A DNA stretch of 64,000 nucleotides. It comes from CAYIHX01 sp964363305 (GTDB taxonomy: Bacteria > Bdellovibrionota > UBA1018). Under the pieces are notes generated by a model. The model saw nothing but the letters and a program-made list of their open reading frames with translations, was not told where the DNA came from and ran no database searches. Below, in pieces: positions 57,407 through 64,000 of the stretch. The stretch is taken from positions 31,986 to 95,985 of the forward strand of contig CAYIHX010000009.1 in the NCBI GenBank assembly GCA_964363305.1, read 5' to 3'. The stretch's first letter is position 1, and each line of letters opens with the position of its first letter. A program made the translations under genes and the position numbers.

Positions 57407-59299
57407 TTGCGCATTTTAGCCGCGGTAGCCAACCCAGAAATCGAAGAGAAATTTGAGAGTCGAATCGCGATTCTCAAAGGCTTTCCGCTGTTCCAGGAGC
57501 TCGACAACGCCGAGCTCCTGCTGCTCGCCCAGAAAATGGAGGCCCTCCCGCTCCCCGCGCTGACCGAGCTTCTCACGCAGAACGTGACCGCCGAGGCCGT
57601 CTACTTTCTTATCGAAGGCGCAGTGAAGATTCTCGTGAATGGAGAGATGGTCGCACAGGTCGACACTGTTCAATGCTTCGGGGAGATGTCCTGCCTTCTT
57701 CCCGACACCCCCGCCTCCGCTTCAGTCGTCACGACAAAGGAATGTCACGCGTTTCGAATCCAGAAAGACGTATTTCTGGACGTTGTTAACCAGATTCCGA
57801 AACTTTGGAAAACCCTGTTCCTGCAGATGAACGGGCGATTCAAGGCCGTCAACATGCGTCTCAGCGAGGTTCTGATGCACACCCCTCAGGGCCTGATCAA
57901 AGTCGACAAGCAGGGGATCATCACCAAGGAATACTCGATTCAATGCACCCAATACTTCGGAAAAGAAAATCTCTCCGGCATTGAGTTTGCTCAACTCATT
58001 CATCCCGGAAAACCCGAAATACAAGATCTCTGGGCCCAGACTTACCCGATGCTCTTTGACGATTCGGGCACCCTCACCTTCGCGGACATCGCCGACCTTC
58101 TCGACCGTGAACTTTCCTTCTCGCTCGAGAACGGAACAAAAAAGGAGTTCGTCCTCTCCTACTACCCCTGCATGAGCCTCACCGGAGCCGTTGAAGCCAT
58201 CGATATCGGCATCGAAGACGTGACCGAGGCGCGAGAGTTCGAGCGACGGAACGCGCAGATGATCGCCGACCAGACCGCCATGGGAAAAATCTACGACAAC
58301 CCGGAGTCGTTCCTGAACCTGAAGAAATTCATCCTCCAAACGCTCACGGCCTCCATCGCCTACGTGAAAAAGCTACGGAACGATGAAATCCAAGCAGACT
58401 CTGAGGCGCGCAAAGAATACCTGCGTAAACTTCACAGCCTCAAAGGGTACGCAGGGGTTTTCGCGCTAACCGGCGTCCAGCAGGCCACCCATCAGCTGGA
58501 GGAACTTCTGAAAAGGGAGCCTCTGGCTTTTCAGTCACTGATGGACGGCATCGTCGCCCTCAAAGAACAGTATCTTTCGACCGAAGCCATGTTCAATCGG
58601 ATCGGAGAAAGCCTCAGAAAAAGACTGCTCGGAGTGCCGTTCAGCACCTCGGAGTTCGCCCTCCTGCGGGAGTACGCGACGGCAGGCGCGATTCCCCAGC
58701 TCCTCGAGCTCCTCGTCGCGGTTGAAAAGATCGACTGCGTCAAGCTGGTGTCCGCCTGGCCGGACGAGGCCGCGAAAATCGCCCAGAGCCTGGGCAAAGA
58801 TCTCGAAGTATCCGTCGAAGGCGATGGCGGAGCCGTCTCCAAGCGAATCTTCGAAGATCTCGACAGCGTGCTCATCCATTTTTTGCGAAACAGCATCGCT
58901 CACGGAATCGAAACTCCCGAGGAGCGCGAAGCACTAGGCAAACCCCCCGTTGGTTCCCTCCGAGTGAGGATTGAGACCGACGAAAGCGAGCTTAGTTTTG
59001 AACTCCAAGACGACGGCCGCGGAATCGACTTCAGCACCTTGGCCGAGCAGGCCGCCTGCAACGAAAGCATCGATCCGGCCGCGATCGAGCGCTTCGTGGC
59101 CGCGGAAGAACCTTGGCGCATCCTCTTTCTTTCCGGCTTCAGCACCGCCCCAGAAGTCACGGAATTAGCGGGTCGGGGTATCGGGCTTTCGGCAGTCAAA
59201 ACCCTCGTCGACTCATACAAGGGCGACATCCAAGTGGAATCTACCCCAGACGTCGGCACCACTTTTCGCGCTAAAATTCCGTTAATGAAGGAAGCCTAA
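57407..59299 (+). CDS. Hybrid kinase: cNMP-like domain, PAS-like, Hpt, CheA-like ATPase
   Basis: A 630-residue protein. Residues about 20-140 form a CRP-type cyclic-nucleotide domain (GFPLFQELDNAELLLLAQKM, then FGEMSCLLPDTPASASVVT), but the usual Arg of the phosphate cassette is Ala, so canonical cAMP binding is doubtful. A PAS-like segment follows, then an Hpt domain with RKLHSLKGYAG (His343), and a CheA-style ATPase (FLRNSIAHGIETPEER, DDGRGID, GRGIGLSAVKTLVD). This is a cytoplasmic CheA-like kinase whose input is a cNMP-type domain. TTG 57407 lies only 2 bases after GGAGG; ATT 57413 would be better spaced, so the start is unusual. The CheY-like gene follows directly. Confidence 0.88.
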   Translation: MRILAAVANPEIEEKFESRIAILKGFPLFQELDNAELLLLAQKMEALPLPALTELLTQNVTAEAVYFLIEGAVKILVNGEMVAQVDTVQCFGEMSCLLPDTPASASVVTTKECHAFRIQKDVFLDVVNQIPKLWKTLFLQMNGRFKAVNMRLSEVLMHTPQGLIKVDKQGIITKEYSIQCTQYFGKENLSGIEFAQLIHPGKPEIQDLWAQTYPMLFDDSGTLTFADIADLLDRELSFSLENGTKKEFVLSYYPCMSLTGAVEAIDIGIEDVTEAREFERRNAQMIADQTAMGKIYDNPESFLNLKKFILQTLTASIAYVKKLRNDEIQADSEARKEYLRKLHSLKGYAGVFALTGVQQATHQLEELLKREPLAFQSLMDGIVALKEQYLSTEAMFNRIGESLRKRLLGVPFSTSEFALLREYATAGAIPQLLELLVAVEKIDCVKLVSAWPDEAAKIAQSLGKDLEVSVEGDGGAVSKRIFEDLDSVLIHFLRNSIAHGIETPEEREALGKPPVGSLRVRIETDESELSFELQDDGRGIDFSTLAEQAACNESIDPAAIERFVAAEEPWRILFLSGFSTAPEVTELAGRGIGLSAVKTLVDSYKGDIQVESTPDVGTTFRAKIPLMKEA

Positions 59300-59303
59300 G
59301 CCG

Positions 59304-59705
59304 ATGTTTCCACCGGAGACTAACGTACTCATCGTCGACGACATGAAACCCATGAGAGCTCTCGTCAAGGGTCAGACCCGGGCCCTCGGCCTCAAAAATA
59401 TTTGGGAAGCCACGAACGGAAAGGAAGCGCTCGGGGTCCTCGAAAGCCAACTCAAGGAGGGCAACCCGATTCACCTCATCTTGTCTGACTGGAATATGCC
59501 GATCATGACCGGAATCGACTTCCTTCTGGCCGTGCGTTCCTCCCCCCACTTCAAAGCCATGCCGTTCGTCATGATCACGGCCGAGGGCGAAAAACAGCAG
59601 ATCCTCTTGGCCATTCAGCGCGGCGTCACCAATTACATCACGAAGCCCTTCACTCCTGCCGCATTTAAGAGCAAGCTGGAGATCGTCTGGAGCAAGAGAA
59701 AATGA
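59304..59705 (+). CDS. CheY-like single-domain response regulator
   Basis: A 133-residue receiver. NVLIVDDMKPMRALVKGQ supplies the acidic pair, LILSDWNMPIMTGIDFL the phospho-acceptor Asp, VMITAEGE the Thr/Ala switch, and NYITKPF the Lys. There is no output domain. It lies 4 bases after the hybrid CheA-like kinase, so it is its probable phosphate acceptor. Its stop overlaps the next start by ATGA. Confidence 0.93.
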   Translation: MFPPETNVLIVDDMKPMRALVKGQTRALGLKNIWEATNGKEALGVLESQLKEGNPIHLILSDWNMPIMTGIDFLLAVRSSPHFKAMPFVMITAEGEKQQILLAIQRGVTNYITKPFTPAAFKSKLEIVWSKRK

Positions 59706-60073
59706 CGCACATGAGGAAATGGAAAATCACCCCCGACCTCTTCAACTGGCAATGGACCCAGTACCCCGCGAGTCATACCGTGCGCGCCAACCTCATGATC
59801 CATGCTTTGACCTTCGTTTGGGTTGGCGGAGGCGTTGTACTTGCTGGGTTGGGGGCACTCTCCCAGCAGTGGAGCTGGCTCGGAATGGGACTGACGCTCT
59901 ATGGCGCCGCCATCCTCGCCCAGGAACTCGGACACTCCTTTGAAGAAAAGCGTCAGGCGCCCTTCCTCTCCCCACTCGATTTCTTTGCCCGCTTCACAGC
60001 CGAAAACCTGGTGACGTTTCCCCGCTTTCTCCTCAGCGGTGCCTTCGCTGCAACATGGCGTTCCAAAGGCTGA
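59702..60073 (+). CDS. Small membrane protein, possibly DUF962/Mpo1-like
   Basis: A 123-residue protein with two or three hydrophobic segments. YPASHTVRANLMIHALTFVWVG and ILAQELGHSFEEKRQAPFLSPLDFF recall the N...H and GHxxFE(+)(+)xP pattern of DUF962/Mpo1-type proteins, some of which are Fe-dependent fatty-acid dioxygenases. The match is partial. It is coupled by ATGA to the CheY-like gene and lies 12 bases before the sigma factor gene. Confidence 0.5.
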   Translation: MTHMRKWKITPDLFNWQWTQYPASHTVRANLMIHALTFVWVGGGVVLAGLGALSQQWSWLGMGLTLYGAAILAQELGHSFEEKRQAPFLSPLDFFARFTAENLVTFPRFLLSGAFAATWRSKG

Positions 60074-60085
60074 TTTCGAGGCATT

Positions 60086-61123
60086 ATGGCGACCCCTCGT
60101 AAGAAAAAAAAACCCGCCCTCGAGCCCACGGTCCTTCCAAAAGAAGAATCTGAGGAATCTGACTTCGAAAGCAAGGACGAGGAGGGGGAGGAACCCGACG
60201 AAAACGCGATCCAGGTTCTCGCCCCGCAATCGCTATTAGAAAACACCCCCGAGGTGCCAGACACCGAACTGACCACGGTCGGAGCCAGCGATCCCCTTCG
60301 TCGTTATATGGAGGAGGTGCGTCGCCATCCGCTCCTTTCTCCAGAAGAAGAATTCAAACTCACGCAACGACTCAAAGAAAGCGGCGATCTCGATGCAGCG
60401 CGAAGGCTCGTCGAAGCGAACCTCCGCCTCGTCGTGAAGATTGCCTTCGAATACCGCTCGATCTATTCGAACGTGCTCGATCTGATCCAAGAAGGAAACA
60501 TTGGGCTCATGAAAGCGGTGTCGAAGTATGACCCGACGAAAGGTGCCCGGCTCAGCTACTACTCGTCCTGGTGGATTCGATCGTACATCCTCAAATATCT
60601 GCTCGATAACTTCCGGCTGATGCGCGTGGGCACAACCCAAGCTCAAAAGAAGCTCTTCTATCACCTGATGCGTGAAAAAGAGCGAATGGAGGCTCAAGGG
60701 CTGCTGACCGCGCCCAAGCTCCTCGCCGAGAGATTAAATGTACGAGAAAAAGACGTCATCGAGATGTCTCAACGACTTTCGCCTCTCGGAGCCGAAATGT
60801 CTCTCGACGCCCCTCTCGGGAGCGACGAGGATGCCGGGGGCGGCCGGAGCCGGGGAGACCTGATCGGAGACGGCAGAGAAGGCGTCGACGATCAGCTGGC
60901 TCGGGCGGAATGGATTCAACTCCTGCACGATCGGCTGCCTGCCTTTCGAAGCCAACTGAACGAAAAAGAACGGAACGTCCTCGAGAGCCGAATCCTCTCC
61001 GAAGAGCCAAAAACCCTGCAAGAAATAGCCGACCAATATGGTCTAACTCGAGAGAGGACGCGGCAAATTGAGGCAAAAGTGATCACTAAGCTCCAAGAAT
61101 TCCTGGGCAAGGACCTGAAGTAA
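60086..61123 (+). CDS. rpoH: RpoH/sigma-32-like RNA polymerase sigma factor
   Basis: A 345-residue group 2/3 sigma factor. An unusual acidic/Lys-rich N-terminal extension (residues 1-65) precedes region 1.2-2 (DPLRRYMEEVRRHPLLSPEEE, EANLRLVVKIAFEYR, DLIQEGNIGLMKAVSKYDPTKGARLSYYSSWWIRSYI). VGTTQAQKKLFYHL is the RpoH-box-like signature of heat-shock sigma factors. Region 4 ends TLQEIADQYGLTRERTRQIEAKVITKLQEFL. It probably directs stress or heat-shock transcription. GAGG precedes ATG 60086. Confidence 0.85.
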   Translation: MATPRKKKKPALEPTVLPKEESEESDFESKDEEGEEPDENAIQVLAPQSLLENTPEVPDTELTTVGASDPLRRYMEEVRRHPLLSPEEEFKLTQRLKESGDLDAARRLVEANLRLVVKIAFEYRSIYSNVLDLIQEGNIGLMKAVSKYDPTKGARLSYYSSWWIRSYILKYLLDNFRLMRVGTTQAQKKLFYHLMREKERMEAQGLLTAPKLLAERLNVREKDVIEMSQRLSPLGAEMSLDAPLGSDEDAGGGRSRGDLIGDGREGVDDQLARAEWIQLLHDRLPAFRSQLNEKERNVLESRILSEEPKTLQEIADQYGLTRERTRQIEAKVITKLQEFLGKDLK

Positions 61124-61221
61124 TCGCCTCGAACTCGGTTTTTCGGTTTTACACCAAGGCCTAGGCCGTGCTACCTCGGGTCCACCAATAAAAAGTGAAA
61201 GCATTGTAAGGAAACAGGAAA

Positions 61222-61500
61222 ATGTCGGTCGATACCGCTACAAAACTTAAAAAAGCTGAAATCATGAAAACCAACGGTCGTGGCGCCAAGGATACTGGCA
61301 GCACGGAAGTGCAGGTTGCGCTGGTCACCAGTCGCATCAACGAGCTCACCCTGCATTTCAAAGAGCACCCCAAAGACCACCACTCTCGTCAGGGTCTTTT
61401 GAAGATGGTCGGCCAACGTCGCCGCCTGCTGGATTATCTTCGCTCGCGTGACTTCAGCCGTTACTCGAGCCTGATTCAGTTACTCGAACTCAGAAAGTAA
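61222..61500 (+). CDS. rpsO: 30S ribosomal protein S15
   Basis: A 92-residue S15. [54 protein letters not shown] is the conserved helix-turn 16S rRNA and S6/S18 interface sequence. The length is normal (about 89). AAGGAAACAGGA precedes ATG 61222. It sits directly upstream of pnp, the usual rpsO-pnp order. Confidence 0.97.
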   Translation: MSVDTATKLKKAEIMKTNGRGAKDTGSTEVQVALVTSRINELTLHFKEHPKDHHSRQGLLKMVGQRRRLLDYLRSRDFSRYSSLIQLLELRK

Positions 61501-61518
61501 AGTTCTCTCAATCGATAT

Positions 61519-61593
61519 CCGGATCGTCCGGTCGTTGAAGGTCCGCTCGAGTGTGAAAGGAATTTCCCTTCACACCCCGGGCCCTCGACCGGG
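61519..61593 (+). promoter_or_regulatory. rpsO-pnp intergenic hairpins
   Basis: Three potential stems lie between the genes: CCGGA/TCCGG (61519-61531), a long imperfect stem GTGTGAA...TTCACAC with GGAA/TTCC inside (61551-61575), and CCCGG/CCGGG (61576-61593). In enterobacteria this region holds an attenuating terminator and the RNase III site used in pnp autoregulation. A similar role here is inferred from position. Confidence 0.5.
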
Positions 61594-61638
61594 CGCGATC
61601 CGTCCCGATCTCCATCCACCACACCTACCGGAGGAATT

Positions 61639-63825
61639 ATGTTCAATATTCATCGTGTCAGTACTGAGCTGGGCGGCAAAACGCTCACCATTGAAACTGG
61701 AAAACTCGCAAAACAAGCCGATGGCTCCGTTCTTGTCTCTTACGGAGATACCCGGGTTCTCGTCACGGCCTGCTCGTCGAAACGGCCCAAGCCCGGACTC
61801 GACTTCTTCCCTTTGACCGTCGAATTCGCGGAAAAGTTCTACGCAGCAGGCAAAGTACCTGGCAGTTTCATGAAGCGCGAAGGCCGCCCGACGATGGAAG
61901 CTACGCTTTCCGCTCGTCTGATCGATCGTCCGATTCGCCCTCTGTTTCCGGAAGGCTACTATTTCGAAACTCAACTCGTGGTCACGGTGCTTTCCCTCGA
62001 TTTGGATTGCGACGTGGATGTTGCGGCGGCGATCGGAACCTCTGCCGCGTTCCACATCAGCGATATCCCCTTTGGCGGCCCGACGGCTGCTTGCCGAATT
62101 GGCCGCATCAAGGGTGAGTGGGTGATCAACCCGACTTGGAAACAGGTCAACGAAGGTGAAACCGACATGGAAATCATGGTCGTTGGCACCGCCAACGCCA
62201 TCATGATGATCGAAGGCGGGGCTCGCGAAGCGGCTGAAGAAGACTGCCTCGCCGGGATCATGCTCGCTCATGCGGAAATTAAGAAGGCCTGCCTCGCGGT
62301 CGAGGAGTTGCGTAAGCTCTGTGGACGTCCGAAGCGTGAATTCACGCCGGCCGTCACCGCGGACGACATCAAGAGCTCGGTCGCCAAGACGGCGACCGAA
62401 GGACTGAAAAAAGCGCTTCGCACAAAGGATAAGCATGACCGCTACGCTTTAGTCGACGCGACCAAGAAAGCGACCCTCACCGCCCTGGTCTCTGAAGACC
62501 TCAAGGTGAGCGAAGGGGATGTCAAGTCAGCATTCGAGCTCCTTCAGTACAACCTCATGCGCGAGATGATCTTGAGTGATCAGATTCGCATCGACGGTCG
62601 CGACATGAAGACCATTCGCCCGATCGAAGTCGAAGCCGGCCTCTTGCCTCGCGCGCATGGTAGCTCGCTCTTCACGCGCGGCGAGACTCAAGTTCTCTCG
62701 GTCGTGACTTTGGGCACGAGCGACGACGAGCAGATCGTCGACACGATGTTTCAGAACTCGATGCGCAAGTTCATGTTGCACTACAACTTCCCCCCCTTCT
62801 CGGTGGGCGAAACGGGTCGCATGGGTGGGCAAAGCCGTCGAGAAATCGGGCATGGCGCGCTCGCCGAGCGCTCCATCAAGGCCATGATGCCGAAGTTCGA
62901 AGACTTCCCGTACACGGTGCGAATCGTCTGCGAAACCCTCGAATCCAACGGCTCGAGCTCCATGGGCTCCGTCTGTTCTGCTTCGATGGCATTGATGGAC
63001 GCGGGCGCGCCGTATCTGAAACCTGTCGCCGGCATCGCGATGGGACTGATCAAGGAAGGGAGCCGAGTGGCGATTCTTTCCGACATCTTGGGCGACGAAG
63101 ATCACCTCGGCGACATGGATTTCAAAGTGGCGGGCACGAAAGACGGCATCACCGGCATCCAGATGGACATCAAGATCGAAGGCATCGACGAAACCATCAT
63201 GCGTAACGCTTTGAAGCAGGCGCGTGAAGGCCGTCTTCACATCCTCAAGGAAATGTCGAAGGCGATCGAAGCGCCACGTTCTGACATGTCAGCGTTCGCT
63301 CCTCGCATCACGACGATTCAGGTTCCTGTCGACAAGATCCGCGAAGTGATCGGCTCCGGCGGTAAAGTGATCCGCGATATCGTGGCTCAAACGGGCTGCA
63401 AAATCGACATCAACGACGACGGCAAGGTGAATATCGCTTCGAGCGATGGCGCTGCGGCCTTGAAGGCGATCGAAATCATCAAGGGCATCATCGCAGAAGT
63501 CGAAGTCGGCAAGACCTATAAAGGCGTGGTGAAGAAGATCGTTGAATTCGGCGCCTTCGTCGGTGTGATGCCGAATCAGGATGGCCTGCTTCACATCTCG
63601 GAAATCGCTCACGAACGCGTCGCGAACGTGCTCGATTACCTCAAAGAAGGCGATGAAATCGAAGTGAAGGTGATCGAAGTCGATAAAGCGGGTAAGGTTC
63701 GCCTCTCCCGCAAAGCGCTTCTTCCTCCTCCCGCTGGCGGCGTTCCTCCTCAGGGCGGTGGTGGTGGCGGCGGTTATCGCGGAGATCGCGACCGCGGAGG
63801 CGATCGTCGTCCTCAGTCGCGCTGA
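61639..63825 (+). CDS. pnp: Polyribonucleotide nucleotidyltransferase (PNPase)
   Basis: A 728-residue phosphorolytic 3'-5' exoribonuclease. The first RNase PH domain starts [23 protein letters not shown], followed by the helical linker. The second RNase PH domain has FTRGETQVL and GHGALAERS, with the catalytic-type [16 protein letters not shown]. Next come the KH domain ([19 protein letters not shown]) and the S1 domain ([22 protein letters not shown]). The C-terminus is a Gly/Arg/Asp-rich tail ([14 protein letters not shown]) that may bind RNA or partners. GGAGG precedes ATG 61639. Confidence 0.97.
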   Translation: MFNIHRVSTELGGKTLTIETGKLAKQADGSVLVSYGDTRVLVTACSSKRPKPGLDFFPLTVEFAEKFYAAGKVPGSFMKREGRPTMEATLSARLIDRPIRPLFPEGYYFETQLVVTVLSLDLDCDVDVAAAIGTSAAFHISDIPFGGPTAACRIGRIKGEWVINPTWKQVNEGETDMEIMVVGTANAIMMIEGGAREAAEEDCLAGIMLAHAEIKKACLAVEELRKLCGRPKREFTPAVTADDIKSSVAKTATEGLKKALRTKDKHDRYALVDATKKATLTALVSEDLKVSEGDVKSAFELLQYNLMREMILSDQIRIDGRDMKTIRPIEVEAGLLPRAHGSSLFTRGETQVLSVVTLGTSDDEQIVDTMFQNSMRKFMLHYNFPPFSVGETGRMGGQSRREIGHGALAERSIKAMMPKFEDFPYTVRIVCETLESNGSSSMGSVCSASMALMDAGAPYLKPVAGIAMGLIKEGSRVAILSDILGDEDHLGDMDFKVAGTKDGITGIQMDIKIEGIDETIMRNALKQAREGRLHILKEMSKAIEAPRSDMSAFAPRITTIQVPVDKIREVIGSGGKVIRDIVAQTGCKIDINDDGKVNIASSDGAAALKAIEIIKGIIAEVEVGKTYKGVVKKIVEFGAFVGVMPNQDGLLHISEIAHERVANVLDYLKEGDEIEVKVIEVDKAGKVRLSRKALLPPPAGGVPPQGGGGGGGYRGDRDRGGDRRPQSR

Positions 63826-63853
63826 TTCGGGGGCCCAAAGCAGAAAGTTCAAC

Positions 63854-63887
63854 GCCGTCTCGAGTTTTCTCGAGGCGGCTTCTTTTT
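63854..63887 (+). terminator. Intrinsic terminator after pnp
   Basis: GCCGTCTCGAG and CTCGAGGCGGC form an 11-base stem with one G-T pair and a TTTT loop, followed directly by TTCTTTTT. It lies 28 bases after the pnp stop. The remaining 113 bases to the window edge show no gene I can support. Confidence 0.9.
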
Positions 63888-64000
63888 GTAACCTTTGTAA
63901 ACTGCCACCCTACGTATGCACTTAACTCCAGGGCCTCAATCGAAAAGGCACCTCCACGAACCTCCTGTCCTCTCGCTCTCGCCATCCTGGCTCGCGAGAG

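Noticed and set aside
1..64000. CRISPR arrays, insertion sequences, rRNA or tRNA genes, replication origin
   Set aside because: No regularly spaced repeats of CRISPR length, no transposase-like protein, no RNA-gene signatures and no DnaA-box cluster were seen in reading both strands.

Overview
This 64-kb window is a GC-rich, densely coded bacterial chromosome segment. It holds about 60 protein genes and no rRNA, tRNA, IS element or CRISPR array that I could find. Two TIGR02147-family regulators (a family known mainly from Bdellovibrio and Fibrobacter), many exported proteins and proteases, a CheA-like hybrid kinase and a sigma-32-like factor point to a Gram-negative of the Bdellovibrionota or a close relative. 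That assignment is an inference from gene content.

Layout. (1) 1-3.8 kb: a lipid-type cluster with a DUF3419/BtaA-like acp-transferase (cut by the window edge), divergent from an OleC-like adenylating enzyme, a UbiA-family prenyltransferase and a doubtful exported ORF. (2) 3.8-5.3 kb: the remnant of a nucleotidyltransferase module, then a Fic gene with three 11-bp tandem repeats at its start. (3) 5.2-16.4 kb: an exported HExxH protease divergent from a tight nine-gene operon, made of one TIGR02147 regulator and eight exported or outer-membrane proteins. Two of those are recently converted paralogues. (4) 16.5-26 kb: an accessory region with three AAA/DUF4143 ATPases, a second TIGR02147 regulator with its exported partner, an MNT-HEPN module with a broken MNT gene, and a subtilase. 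(5) 25.7-28.2 kb: two exported proteins. (6) 28.2-39.8 kb, all on the minus strand: two exported proteins, a PQQ-type propeller, an orphan phosphohistidine-domain protein, then a translationally coupled operon of lipid kinase, SDR, acyl-ACP-reductase fusion, PEP-synthase-like phosphotransferase and GNAT. (7) 39.9-44.3 kb: a second Fic gene, an aspartic protease and a fourth AAA/DUF4143 ATPase. (8) 44.3-64 kb: mostly housekeeping and envelope genes (rdgB, ddpX/vanX-like, DTW/tapT, YdcF-like, ridA, maeB, exported proteins and proteases, two histidine kinases, M16 peptidase, rpoH-like, rpsO, pnp).

The most unusual signal is regulatory. Both Fic genes have three direct repeats of exactly 11-bp period just before the start codon, with a different repeat sequence in each gene. 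Three of the four AAA/DUF4143 ATPase genes have gene-specific inverted repeats at or next to the start codon. These are duplicated, with centres 32 bp apart in two genes. In two genes the repeat covers the start codon. This suggests that each such gene carries its own private operator, perhaps bound by its own product's winged-helix domain. The other notable systems are the TIGR02147 exported-protein operon with a 611-bp identical segment, and the coupled lipid/aldehyde operon.
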